13,594 bases of DNA from an uncultured Oscillibacter sp. (GTDB lineage Bacteria; Bacillota; Clostridia; Oscillospirales; Oscillospiraceae). The DNA lies in NCBI GenBank assembly GCA_900770295.1, contig CAAGJQ010000130.1:1-13594 (forward strand), read 5' to 3'. This document shows, in pieces, positions 1 through 6,903 of the stretch. The notes below the pieces were generated by a model. That model was not told the DNA's origin. It saw only the letters and a program-made list of their open reading frames with translations, and made no database searches. Position 1 is the first letter of the stretch, and each line of letters begins with the position of its first letter. The position numbers were made by a program, and so were the translations under genes.

Positions 1-13
1 CCAGCGTATCCAG

Positions 14-53
14 CTAAAAACCGGAGTGGCGCCGCTGACGCTGCGCCACTCCG
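14..53 (-). terminator. Rho-independent terminator of the nucleoside-transport operon
   Basis: An 11-bp perfect stem (22-32 with 43-53, CGGAGTGGCGC and its complement) closes a 10-nt loop. Read on the minus strand, the stem is followed by GTTTTTAG (the A-run at 16-20 on the plus strand). It lies about 90 nt past the stop of the phosphoribosyltransferase gene. No other gene is visible in 54-145, so this is the likely end of the operon. Confidence 0.8.
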
Positions 54-145
54 CTTAAAACTTAATATTTTCCTACCAGGGGGCTTTTTTGTGCTGTCCG
101 TACAATCTGGGGCAGTTCATGGCGGCAGAGGGTATTGCCCGCTTT

Positions 146-784
146 TTACACTTTGGAATAGCCAAAACTGTTGACCACCGCATCCAGCGGAATCCCCCGC
201 CGGCAAAGCGGACAGGCCTCCGCAGGATAGCTGGCATAGTCCGGCAGATCAGCATAGTCAAACAGCGCCGACACCAAAATACCGTCCAGCTCTGTCCGGT
301 GGCTGTAAATGGCGGCGATCCCCGCCACGCTGCCTCCATAGTAGCGGATACACTCCATGCCCCGACGGGCGGTGCCGCCTGTGGTCAGGGAGGCCGCCAG
401 GATCAGCACGTTCTTGCCCTCGATCATGAATCGGGCGTTGTCCCGGAAGAGGATCTTGCCGTCCGCGTTTACCTCCGCCCGGAGAATGCAGATATCCCGC
501 TCCTCATTGATGGAGCAGTATCCCGCCTGGGTCAGCTCCCGGGCCAGGCAGGTGCCGATGACCTGGGTGCCGTCCAGGCACAAAATGGTGTCCACCATGG
601 TGTTGGACAGGTGGAGCTCCACCAGCTGCTGGGCCACGGCCTCCGCCTCTTTCAGGCTGGACTTCTGGGCCGTCACATCAATGAAGTAGTTCGTATGGCT
701 GTGGCTGGTGGCGAAGTGGCCCCGGGCCACATTCAGCGTCACATCACCCACACAGACGGGAAGTTTAAAAAACTTTGGCTCCAT
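146..784 (-). CDS. Orotate phosphoribosyltransferase-like protein
   Basis: This 212-residue protein has the type I phosphoribosyltransferase layout. A beta strand runs into a PRPP-loop-like segment, NVLILAASLTTGGTA, at residues 125-139, and TTGGT at 134-138 matches the phosphate-binding turn. In most family members two acidic residues precede this turn (consensus like VLIVDDVITTGGT). Here they are Ala130-Ala131, so normal PRPP/Mg binding is doubtful. The C-terminus has a CPLC pair (Cys191, Cys194), which could bind metal with partners elsewhere. The start is supported by AAAGGAG six bases upstream. The gene lies 22 nt after the permease gene and before the operon terminator, so it is probably made together with the nucleoside transporter. 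A role in base or nucleotide salvage, or in sensing a nucleotide, fits the context. True orotate phosphoribosyltransferase activity is not shown. Confidence 0.75.
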   Translation of the reverse strand: MEPKFFKLPVCVGDVTLNVARGHFATSHSHTNYFIDVTAQKSSLKEAEAVAQQLVELHLSNTMVDTILCLDGTQVIGTCLARELTQAGYCSINEERDICILRAEVNADGKILFRDNARFMIEGKNVLILAASLTTGGTARRGMECIRYYGGSVAGIAAIYSHRTELDGILVSALFDYADLPDYASYPAEACPLCRRGIPLDAVVNSFGYSKV

Positions 785-806
785 AATTGACTCCTTTTCC
801 GGCTTC

Positions 807-1748
807 TCAGCGCTGCCCCTTGTCGTAGGGGATGCCCTCCGCCTTGGGCGCCCGGGACTTCTTGGAGGTGAAGGCCAGCACGATCAGGGAGATGATATAG
901 GGCAGCATGTTGTACACGGAGCTGGGCAGGTTCATGGCCTTGAGGAAGGCGAAGCCCGTATACACGTTTCCCAGGGCCCGGAAGAAGCCGAACAGCAGCG
1001 CCGCCAGGGCGATGCGGGTGGGCTTCCACTGGCCGAAGATCATGACCGCCAGGGCCAGGAAGCCGAAGCCGGCCACGCCGTTCTCGAATTTCCACTCGCT
1101 GACGCCGGCGGTGATATACACGATGCCGCCCAGACCGCCCAGCAGGCCGGAGATCAGAACGCCCGCGTAGCGCATTTTGTAGACATTGATGCCCACGCTG
1201 TCCGCCGCCTGGGGATGCTCGCCGCAGGCCATCAGCCGCAGGCCGAAGCGGGTCTTGTACAGCACCACATAGGATACCACCAGGGCGATGAGGGCCATCA
1301 GCATGAACCAGTTGAACTCAAAGCCGCCGATGTTCACCAGAAACGCCTTTTTGGCGTTGATGTACTGGATGGTGGAGGACACGTTGTCCACGCTCTCGGC
1401 AGTGTTCATGGCCTTGACGAACACGGTGGCGGCGGCGGTGCCCAGCAGGTTCATGGCGGTGCCCACCAGGGTCTGGTCCGCCTTGAAGTTGATGGCGGCC
1501 ACGGCCAGCAGCAGGGAATAGATCATGCCCAGCAGGATGGCGGCAAGCACCACCAGCAAAATCATGAGGAACGCGGGGGTGCTGTCAGGCAGGAATTTCA
1601 TCATCAGGGCACCGCCCAGGGCGCCCATGACCATGATGCCCTCCAGGCCGATGTTGATGACGCCGGAGTGCTCGGAGAAGCAGCCGCCCAGTGCCACCAG
1701 CACCAGAACGGAGGCAAAGATCAGCGTATATTGCAGCAGCAGGATCAT
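807..1748 (-). CDS. Nucleoside ABC transporter permease (NupQ/BmpD-like)
   Basis: This 313-residue integral membrane protein is made almost entirely of hydrophobic helices. Near the N-terminus it has the segment HSGVINIGLEGIM (residues 27-39), typical of inner-membrane subunits of the BPD_transp_2 family, to which Bacillus subtilis NupQ (YufQ) and streptococcal Nup permeases belong. A polar stretch ends in a Lys/Arg-rich cytoplasmic tail. It should pair with the permease encoded just upstream to form the channel of a guanosine/nucleoside importer. Its ATG overlaps the upstream stop codon by four bases (ATGA), which suggests translational coupling. AAGGAGG lies nine bases before the start. The family is clear. 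The exact nucleoside specificity cannot be read from the sequence. Confidence 0.92.
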   Translation of the reverse strand: MILLLQYTLIFASVLVLVALGGCFSEHSGVINIGLEGIMVMGALGGALMMKFLPDSTPAFLMILLVVLAAILLGMIYSLLLAVAAINFKADQTLVGTAMNLLGTAAATVFVKAMNTAESVDNVSSTIQYINAKKAFLVNIGGFEFNWFMLMALIALVVSYVVLYKTRFGLRLMACGEHPQAADSVGINVYKMRYAGVLISGLLGGLGGIVYITAGVSEWKFENGVAGFGFLALAVMIFGQWKPTRIALAALLFGFFRALGNVYTGFAFLKAMNLPSSVYNMLPYIISLIVLAFTSKKSRAPKAEGIPYDKGQR

Positions 1749-2896
1749 TCTGCCTTCCCTCCTTTCTCCTCGCTCTCAGCGGCCTTGGCGGCCTTCTTTT
1801 CGTCCCGGCGGTTCAGCCAGTTGTTCAGCGCGAACTTGAAGAACAGCACGAAGCCGCACAGGTAGATGATCAGGGCGGAGATGAAGTCGGAGATCTGGGC
1901 GGAGTACATGGTCTTGTCCACGTAGGCGCCGCCGTTGGTGATGTGCTGGATGAAGTAGGAGGAGAGGATGCTGCCCAGCGGGTTCAGACCGCCCAGGAAA
2001 GCGGCGGCGATGCCGTTGAAGCCCATGCCGGGGACGGAGGACTGGGTGCACTGCCACTGCTCGAAGCCGGTGAGGAACAGCATGGCAGCGCCCATGCCCG
2101 CCAGCGCGCCGGCGATGGCCATGGTCAGGATCAGGTTCTTGTTCTCCCGCATGCCGCAGTATTTGGCGGCGAACTTGTTGCAGCCGGTGGCCTTCAGCTC
2201 ATAGCCCAGCTTGGTCTTTTCCAGCAGCACCCAGATGGCCACGGCCACCAGCACCGACAGGGGGATGGCGATGGTGACGTACTGGTTGTTGTTGAACCAG
2301 GACATACAGAAGGAGGGCAGGGCGGGAAGCAGGGCGCCGGGATTGGTGCTGGAGAGGGTCAGGGTATAGGGACTGGTCTCCTCCTTCACCTGGGTCAGCA
2401 GGGTGTTCACCATGTAGAGGCTGATCCAGTTCAGCATGATGCAGGAGATGACCTCGTTGACGTTGCAGTAGGCCTTCAGCAGGCCGGAGACGGCACCCAG
2501 GGCCGCGCCGGCCACGATGGCCGCCAGCAGGCACACATACCAGGGCATGTTCCAGGCCAGTGCACAGTAGAGACTGGCGCCGGCGCCCACCACATACTGT
2601 CCGGCGGCGCCGATGTTAAAGAGGCCCACCTTGTAGGCGAAGAGGACGGACAGGCTGCACATCAGCAGCGGTGCCGTCTTGACCAGGGTGCTGCCCAGGT
2701 ATTTCAGCTGGGCGTTCCGGCGGGAATAGGTCATGAAGTTCTTGACAATGGTAACAATGGCCTCGCTGGCGCCGGCGGGGTTGATGAGCAGCAGCACCAC
2801 ATAGCCCACCAGCAGGCCGATGAGGATGCAGAGCAGCGACGCCAGCAGCGACTGGACCGCGTTGTTCCGCAGCAGGGAACGCTTCTGTTCTTTCAT
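1745..2896 (-). CDS. Nucleoside ABC transporter permease (NupP-like)
   Basis: This 383-residue membrane protein has about ten hydrophobic segments. A basic N-terminus is followed by the first helix at about residues 15-37. The segment VGLFNIGAAGQYVVGAGA (about residues 130-147) is the conserved loop of this permease family (Bacillus NupP/YufP). The C-terminus is rich in Lys, Ala and Glu and should be cytoplasmic. It is the larger of the two permeases of the importer. Only three bases separate it from the ATPase stop codon upstream, and its own stop overlaps the next ATG, so all three core transporter genes are tightly coupled. A GGGAGG sequence inside the end of the ATPase gene serves as the ribosome binding site. 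Confidence 0.92.
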   Translation of the reverse strand: MKEQKRSLLRNNAVQSLLASLLCILIGLLVGYVVLLLINPAGASEAIVTIVKNFMTYSRRNAQLKYLGSTLVKTAPLLMCSLSVLFAYKVGLFNIGAAGQYVVGAGASLYCALAWNMPWYVCLLAAIVAGAALGAVSGLLKAYCNVNEVISCIMLNWISLYMVNTLLTQVKEETSPYTLTLSSTNPGALLPALPSFCMSWFNNNQYVTIAIPLSVLVAVAIWVLLEKTKLGYELKATGCNKFAAKYCGMRENKNLILTMAIAGALAGMGAAMLFLTGFEQWQCTQSSVPGMGFNGIAAAFLGGLNPLGSILSSYFIQHITNGGAYVDKTMYSAQISDFISALIIYLCGFVLFFKFALNNWLNRRDEKKAAKAAESEEKGGKAE

Positions 2897-2899
2897 GGC

Positions 2900-4432
2900 T
2901 TATGCTCCCTCCCTTTTCGCGCCTGCCATGTACAGGCCCAGTTCTTCCACCGTGGTGGTCTTGGGATCCAGCTCGCCCACGATCTCACCCTCGTACATGA
3001 CCAGGATGCGGTCGGACAGAGCCATGACCTCGTCCAGTTCCAGACTCACCAGCAGCACGCCCTTGCCGGCGTCCCGCTGGGCCACGATCTGCTTATGGAT
3101 GTACTCGATGGCGCCCACGTCCAGGCCCCGGGTGGGCTGGACGGCGATCAGCAGCTCCGGGTCCTTGTCGATCTCCCGGGCCACGATGGCCTTCTGCTGG
3201 TTGCCGCCGGACATGCTCCGGGCAATGGTGACGGGGCCCTGGCCGGAGCGGACGTCGTACTGGTCGATCAGCCGCTCGGCGTACTCCCGGATGGCCTTCC
3301 GCTTCAAAAAGCCCGCCTTGCTGACGAACTCCGGCTCGAAGTACCGCTGAAGCACCATGTTGTCCTCCAGGGTGTAGTCCAGCACCAGGCCGTGCTTGTG
3401 CCGGTCCTCGGGGATGTGGCTCATACCCATGACGGAGCGTTTGCGGATGGGCGCGTGGGTGATGTCCTGGCCCTCCAGGGTGATCTTGCCGCCTTTCAGG
3501 GGCTCCAGACCGGTGAGGCCGTAGACCAGCTCCGTCTGGCCGTTGCCGTCGATACCGGCGATGCAGACGATCTCCCCCGCCCGGACCTGGAAGCTGACGT
3601 TCTTCACCGCGTTGTTGCTGTGGGCCTTGGAGGCCACGGTGACGTCCTCCACCTCCAGAATGGTCTTGCCGGGCCTGGCGGGCTCCTTGTGGACCACGAA
3701 CTCCACGTCCCGGCCCACCATCATCCGGCTCAGCTCCTCCCGGGTGGTGTCCTTGATGTTGACGGTGCCGATGTACTTGCCCTTGCGCAGGACAGAGCAC
3801 CGGTCCGCCACCGCCATGATCTCGTTGAGCTTGTGGGAGATGAACAGGATGCTCTTTCCCTCTGCCGCCAGATTCCGCATGATCTGCATGAGCTCCTCGA
3901 TCTCCTGGGGCGTCAGCACGGCGGTGGGCTCATCGAAGATCAGGATCTCGTTGTCCCGGTACAGCATCTTCAAAATCTCGGTGCGCTGCTGCATGCCCAC
4001 GGTGATGTCCTCCACCAGGGCGTCGGGGTCCACGTGGAGGCCGTACTTCTCGGACAGGGCCATCACTTTCTCCCGGGCCTCCGCCTTCTGGAGGAAGCCG
4101 TGTTTGCAGGGCTCCACGCCCATGATGATGTTGTCCAGAACCGTGAAGCACTCCACCAGCTTGAAGTGCTGGTGGACCATGCCGATGCCCAGGGCGTTGG
4201 CGTCGTTGGGGTCCTTGATCTCCACCACCTGGCCGTCCTTCTTGATGACGCCCTCCTCCGGGCGGTACAGGCCGAACAGCACGCTCATCAGCGTGGACTT
4301 GCCGGCGCCGTTTTCACCCAGCAGGGCGTGGATCTCGCCCTTTTTCAGCTGCAGCGTGATATTGTCGTTGGCCACGATGCCGGGGAAACGCTTGGTGATG
4401 TTCAGCATTTCAATGGCATAGGTCTGTTCCAA
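2900..4432 (-). CDS. Nucleoside ABC transporter ATP-binding protein (NupO-like, two ABC domains)
   Basis: This tandem ABC ATPase would power nucleoside import. Domain 1 has Walker A GENGAGKST at residues 39-47, the altered signature VGMQQRTEILK, Walker B ILIFDEPTAVL and the H-loop FISHK. Domain 2 has a degenerate Walker A (GIDGNGQTEL), a full signature MSGGNQQKA, the altered Walker B AVQPTRGLD and VSLELDE in place of the H-loop. This asymmetry is normal for the sugar/nucleoside type of double ATPase. I place the start at a TTG (4430-4432), nine bases after GGGGAGG, giving 510 residues, the size usual for this family. The open frame continues to an ATG at 4534, but that extension would cover the promoter at 4482-4510 and is not conserved-looking. 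It is the first gene of the operon that continues into the two permeases and the phosphoribosyltransferase. Confidence 0.93.
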   Translation of the reverse strand: MEQTYAIEMLNITKRFPGIVANDNITLQLKKGEIHALLGENGAGKSTLMSVLFGLYRPEEGVIKKDGQVVEIKDPNDANALGIGMVHQHFKLVECFTVLDNIIMGVEPCKHGFLQKAEAREKVMALSEKYGLHVDPDALVEDITVGMQQRTEILKMLYRDNEILIFDEPTAVLTPQEIEELMQIMRNLAAEGKSILFISHKLNEIMAVADRCSVLRKGKYIGTVNIKDTTREELSRMMVGRDVEFVVHKEPARPGKTILEVEDVTVASKAHSNNAVKNVSFQVRAGEIVCIAGIDGNGQTELVYGLTGLEPLKGGKITLEGQDITHAPIRKRSVMGMSHIPEDRHKHGLVLDYTLEDNMVLQRYFEPEFVSKAGFLKRKAIREYAERLIDQYDVRSGQGPVTIARSMSGGNQQKAIVAREIDKDPELLIAVQPTRGLDVGAIEYIHKQIVAQRDAGKGVLLVSLELDEVMALSDRILVMYEGEIVGELDPKTTTVEELGLYMAGAKREGA

Positions 4433-4481
4433 TTTCCACGACCTCCCCTTGTCGTCAGTTGCGACGAAATGTTTCCCTTTT

Positions 4482-4510
4482 ATTGTACTATAATTGTGGC
4501 TGCATTTCAA
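4482..4510 (-). promoter_or_regulatory. Promoter of the ATPase-permease-phosphoribosyltransferase operon
   Basis: On the minus strand, TTGAAA (4505-4510) is separated by exactly 17 bp from TACAAT (4482-4487), a good sigma-A match. The predicted start near 4475 gives a leader of about 43 nt that ends in GGGGAGG before the TTG start of the ATPase. It lies just after the terminator of the lipoprotein gene, so transporter and binding protein can be expressed at different levels. Confidence 0.7.
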
Positions 4511-4532
4511 AACAAATTTGGTTCTTTGGCAC

Positions 4533-4567
4533 AAAAAAAGAGGACGGGATCGGCTCCCGTCCTCTTT
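4533..4567 (-). terminator. Rho-independent terminator after the BMP lipoprotein gene
   Basis: A 13-bp perfect stem pairs AAAGAGGACGGGA (4537-4549) with its complement (4555-4567) around a 5-nt loop. On the minus strand it is followed by a run of seven T (A-run at 4533-4539). It lies 20 nt past the lipoprotein stop codon and before the next promoter. The lipoprotein mRNA therefore probably ends here, with some read-through possible. Confidence 0.9.
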
Positions 4568-4586
4568 GACGCTGATAGGGGATGAT

Positions 4587-5750
4587 TTACTTGATGTTGC
4601 CGTACTCGTTGACGGTGATGGAGGTGCTGGGCATGGCGGAGATGTCGTTGGACACGGTGATCTTGCCGTCGAACATATCCTTCACCAGGGCCTTGTAGTC
4701 ATCCTGGGTGAAGCTGTCGCTCCACTGGGTGGACTCCATGGGGATCTGGACATAGTTGGCCTCGGGATCATCGCCGGACACCAGGCCCAGAGTCTCGATC
4801 TTGCCGCCGTAGTTGGAGAAGTTGCCGGCGGCGACCTCGGTCAGCATGTGGTCCACGGTGGGGGCCAGGCCCTTCATGGCGGAGGTCACGGTCATGCCCT
4901 CGCCATAGCCGCCGTCGATGATGCCGGCCTGGTCAACGTCAACGCCGATGACCTTGCCGTCGACCTTGGCGGCAGCCTCAGCCGCGGAGGAGTAGATGCC
5001 GCCGCCGCAGGCGAACACGACTTCCACGCCCAGAGTCTGATACCAGTTGTCCATGTAAGCGGTGATGTCGGCATCGCCGTAGAACTGGTTGCCGTAAGCA
5101 TACTCCACGGTGACGGCGGCGCCGGTCTCAGCGGCGGCGGCGTCAGCGCCCTGGACAAAGCCGTAGCCATAGCGGACAACGGCGGGGACGGCCATGCCGC
5201 CCAGGAAGCCCAGGTGGGTGTAGCCCAGCTTCACAGCGGCGTAGCCGGCCATGTAGCCGCACAGCTCTTCCTGGTAAACAGCGCAGTAGACGTTGCCGGG
5301 CAGGGTGTAGTCACCCAGGTCGCCCTCGCCCACGTCCAGAGCGATGAAGGTGATGTCGGGATACTCGTCAGCCACCTGGGTGATGGTCTCGCCGAAGGCG
5401 TAGCCGGGCATCACGATGACGGTGTAGCCCTCGTCCACAGCGGCCTCCACCATGGCGACACGCTCAGCGGTGGAGTCACCGGCGGGCTTGTAGTAGCTGA
5501 ATTCCACGCCGTTGGCGTCGCAGTAGGCCTTGCAGGCCTCATAAGTAGTCTGGTTGAAAGACTGGTCGGTGATGTCACCGTAGTCGGTGATCATGGCCAC
5601 GCTGAAATCAGCGCCGGTCTCCTCGGCGGGCTGCTCCGTCTCGGCAGGCTGCTCCGTCTCGGCGGGCTTCTCCTCCTCTTTGGAGCCGCCGCAGGCGACC
5701 AGGGACAGGGACATGACCAATGCCAGAATCAAAGCAAGAAACTTCTTCAT
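4587..5750 (-). CDS. BMP-family nucleoside-binding lipoprotein (substrate-binding protein)
   Basis: This 387-residue secreted lipoprotein should capture nucleosides outside the membrane and hand them to the adjacent ABC importer. Residues 1-20 form a lipoprotein signal peptide ending in the lipobox LVAC, with Cys20 as the lipidated residue. A short Pro/Glu/Thr-rich linker with a repeated PAETEQ unit (about residues 29-45) precedes the periplasmic-binding-like fold. That fold contains blocks typical of the BMP/Med/PnrA family, such as ITDQSFNQTTYEA and, later, VFACGGGIY and IGVDVDQA. It corresponds to Bacillus NupN or streptococcal BmpA. GGAAGG lies eight bases before the ATG. The gene has its own promoter, leader and terminator, consistent with the high expression usual for a binding protein. 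Ligand identity (guanosine or other) is inferred from the neighbours deoD and deoC. Confidence 0.94.
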   Translation of the reverse strand: MKKFLALILALVMSLSLVACGGSKEEEKPAETEQPAETEQPAEETGADFSVAMITDYGDITDQSFNQTTYEACKAYCDANGVEFSYYKPAGDSTAERVAMVEAAVDEGYTVIVMPGYAFGETITQVADEYPDITFIALDVGEGDLGDYTLPGNVYCAVYQEELCGYMAGYAAVKLGYTHLGFLGGMAVPAVVRYGYGFVQGADAAAAETGAAVTVEYAYGNQFYGDADITAYMDNWYQTLGVEVVFACGGGIYSSAAEAAAKVDGKVIGVDVDQAGIIDGGYGEGMTVTSAMKGLAPTVDHMLTEVAAGNFSNYGGKIETLGLVSGDDPEANYVQIPMESTQWSDSFTQDDYKALVKDMFDGKITVSNDISAMPSTSITVNEYGNIK

Positions 5751-5777
5751 TGGAATTACCTTCCTTCAAATTTTTTT

Positions 5778-5814
5778 GACCTCCGCCGCAGCGGAGGCAT
5801 GACCCCGAAAGGTC
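5778..5814 (-). promoter_or_regulatory. Structured 5' leader of the BMP lipoprotein mRNA
   Basis: Two hairpins fill the leader. A GACC/GGTC stem (5811-5814 with 5801-5804, 6-nt loop) sits almost exactly at the predicted 5' end of the transcript. A 7-bp stem, CCTCCGC/GCGGAGG (5780-5786 with 5791-5797), follows. A second GGTC at 5778-5781 could compete for the 5'-terminal GACC. No U-run follows the second stem in the direction of transcription, so it does not look like an attenuator. mRNA stabilisation is a reasonable guess. Confidence 0.4.
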
Positions 5815-5820
5815 GAGCAC

Positions 5821-5849
5821 ATTATATCAATTCTTTACACCGATTTCAA
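5821..5849 (-). promoter_or_regulatory. Promoter of the BMP lipoprotein gene
   Basis: On the minus strand, TTGAAA (5844-5849) and a perfect TATAAT (5821-5826) are 17 bp apart. The expected start near 5814 leaves a leader of about 64 nt. The surrounding 5830-5940 stretch is very AT-rich. This is the strongest promoter match in the window, in keeping with an abundant binding protein. Confidence 0.8.
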
Positions 5850-5956
5850 CAACATTTCCACATTGTTTTCTAATTCGTCATAATTTTGGTCAAAACAGAA
5901 AAACTTTTTGTCCGGTTTTTCCATATGGGCAATTTTCCTCCATGAAAACGCTTCCG

Positions 5957-5996
5957 GATAAAATGTGCCGGAGGAAAACACCGTTCCCCCGGCACA
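5957..5996 (-). terminator. Probable terminator after deoD
   Basis: A 13-bp stem with one G-T wobble (5984-5996 with 5964-5976) closes a 7-nt loop. On the minus strand it is followed by a short TTTTAT tract. It is 30 nt past the deoD stop codon and separates the deoC-deoD transcript from the lipoprotein promoter. The T-run is short, so efficiency is uncertain. A small 5-bp hairpin (6003-6016) lies between it and deoD. Confidence 0.65.
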
Positions 5997-6026
5997 CATT
6001 CCCCGCGTGTTCGCGGCAGTTCTCGC

Positions 6027-6743
6027 TTATTTCTTCGCCATCTCCACGGCAACGCCCAAAGCGATCTCCATCATCTGGGTAAAGGTGCTCTGGCGGTCAG
6101 CGGGAGGCAGCTCCTCGCCGGTGACCAGGCTGTCCGAGATGGTGCAGATGGTCAGCGCCCGCTTGCCCGCCTCGGCGGCGTTGCAGTACAGGGCAGCTGT
6201 CTCCATCTCGACGGCCAGGACCCCCATCCCGCCCCAGTCCAGGGTGTTGCCGGCCTTGTTGTAAAATACGTCGCTGGAGAACACATTGCCCACCGGCGGC
6301 TCCACGCCCATCCTCCGGGCCACCGCCACGGCGGTCTCCAGCAGTTCAAAGTCCGCGATGGGGGCAAAGGCGCCGGGCAGACCGTACTGGTGGGCGTAAT
6401 TGGAGTCCGTGCAGGCGCCCTGGGCCATCACCACGTCCCGCAGCTTCAGCTTGGGGGAGATGGCGCCGGCGCTGCCCACCCGGATGATGTTGTCCACATC
6501 GTAGAAGTGGAACAGCTCGTGGGAGTAGATGCCAATGGACGGCATACCCATGCCGGAGGCCATGACGGACACCGGCGTGCCCTGATACGTGCCCGTATAG
6601 CCCTGGACGCCCCGGACATTGTTGACCAGTTTGGCATCGGTCAGAAAGGTCTCGGCGATAAACTTGGCCCGCAGAGGGTCGCCCGGCATCAGGACGGTCT
6701 TGGCGAACGCGCCGCTGGCTGCTTCATTGTGAGGAGTTCCCAT
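6027..6743 (-). CDS. deoD: Purine nucleoside phosphorylase, DeoD type
   Basis: This 238-residue cytoplasmic enzyme splits purine (deoxy)ribonucleosides with phosphate into free base and (deoxy)ribose 1-phosphate. Almost every active-site position of the hexameric DeoD family can be found. They include His5 in TPHN, the phosphate-binding GDPLR (Gly21, Arg25) and Arg88 in IIRVGSAG. The ribose-binding segment VEMET is at 178-182. Asp204 and Arg217 (SDS...DRQSTF) are the general-acid pair. I start at the ATG at 6743, because GGAGGT lies ten bases upstream and the length then matches the family. An ATG eight codons earlier would bury this ribosome binding site. It lies downstream of deoC on the same strand and next to the nucleoside importer, so it probably acts on imported purine nucleosides. 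Confidence 0.96.
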   Translation of the reverse strand: MGTPHNEAASGAFAKTVLMPGDPLRAKFIAETFLTDAKLVNNVRGVQGYTGTYQGTPVSVMASGMGMPSIGIYSHELFHFYDVDNIIRVGSAGAISPKLKLRDVVMAQGACTDSNYAHQYGLPGAFAPIADFELLETAVAVARRMGVEPPVGNVFSSDVFYNKAGNTLDWGGMGVLAVEMETAALYCNAAEAGKRALTICTISDSLVTGEELPPADRQSTFTQMMEIALGVAVEMAKK

Positions 6744-6788
6744 AACAGATTCGACCTCCATATACAAAACGGTATTTCAAAATCACCC

Positions 6789-6821
6789 GTTTTCCGCCGC
6801 GGCATGCGCGCGGCGGAAAAC
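6789..6821. repeat. 13-bp perfect palindrome between deoC and deoD
   Basis: GTTTTCCGCCGCG at 6789-6801 is the exact reverse complement of 6809-6821, with a 7-nt loop that itself contains GCATGC. There is no T-run after the stem on either strand, so it is not a classical terminator. Its right arm shares 12 identical bases (GCGCGGCGGAAA) with another hairpin at 8748-8771. It may stabilise or process the deoC-deoD mRNA, or belong to a dispersed repeat family. Confidence 0.55.
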
Positions 6822-6826
6822 ACATC

Positions 6827-6872
6827 CCGGTCCGCAAGTGTGCGAGCGCAGCGAGTGCGCGGGGCAGACCGG
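6827..6872. repeat. Imperfect dyad with internal GCGAG direct repeat
   Basis: CCGGTC (6827-6832) pairs with GACCGG (6867-6872), enclosing a GC-rich stretch with GCGAG repeated at 6842-6846 and 6851-6855. It directly adjoins the 13-bp palindrome, so the 160-nt gap between deoC and deoD carries two large stem-loops. No open reading frame of interest lies here. Confidence 0.35.
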
Positions 6873-6903
6873 ATCTCTCAAAAAGTACCTGCGCTCTTTG
6901 ATG

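Noticed and set aside
1691..4585. Very long plus-strand open frame (964 codons) opposite the transporter genes
   Set aside because: It is antisense to three clear ABC transporter genes. Its product is a His/Gly/Val/Gln-rich low-complexity string, as expected from the complementary frame of GC-rich codons.
5751..5830. Purine riboswitch before the nucleoside-binding lipoprotein
   Set aside because: The leader is only about 64 nt with two simple hairpins. The three-way junction and conserved loop bases of purine riboswitches are not visible.
4494..5873. Plus-strand open frame opposite the lipoprotein gene
   Set aside because: Same shadow effect: Gly/Ala/Val/His-rich composition, no ribosome binding site, and it runs through the terminator and promoter of the real gene.
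6744..6776. Separate deoD promoter starting at TTGAAA
   Set aside because: The only -10-like TATAT lies just 10 bp after it, and nothing suitable is found at 16-18 bp, so cotranscription with deoC is more likely.
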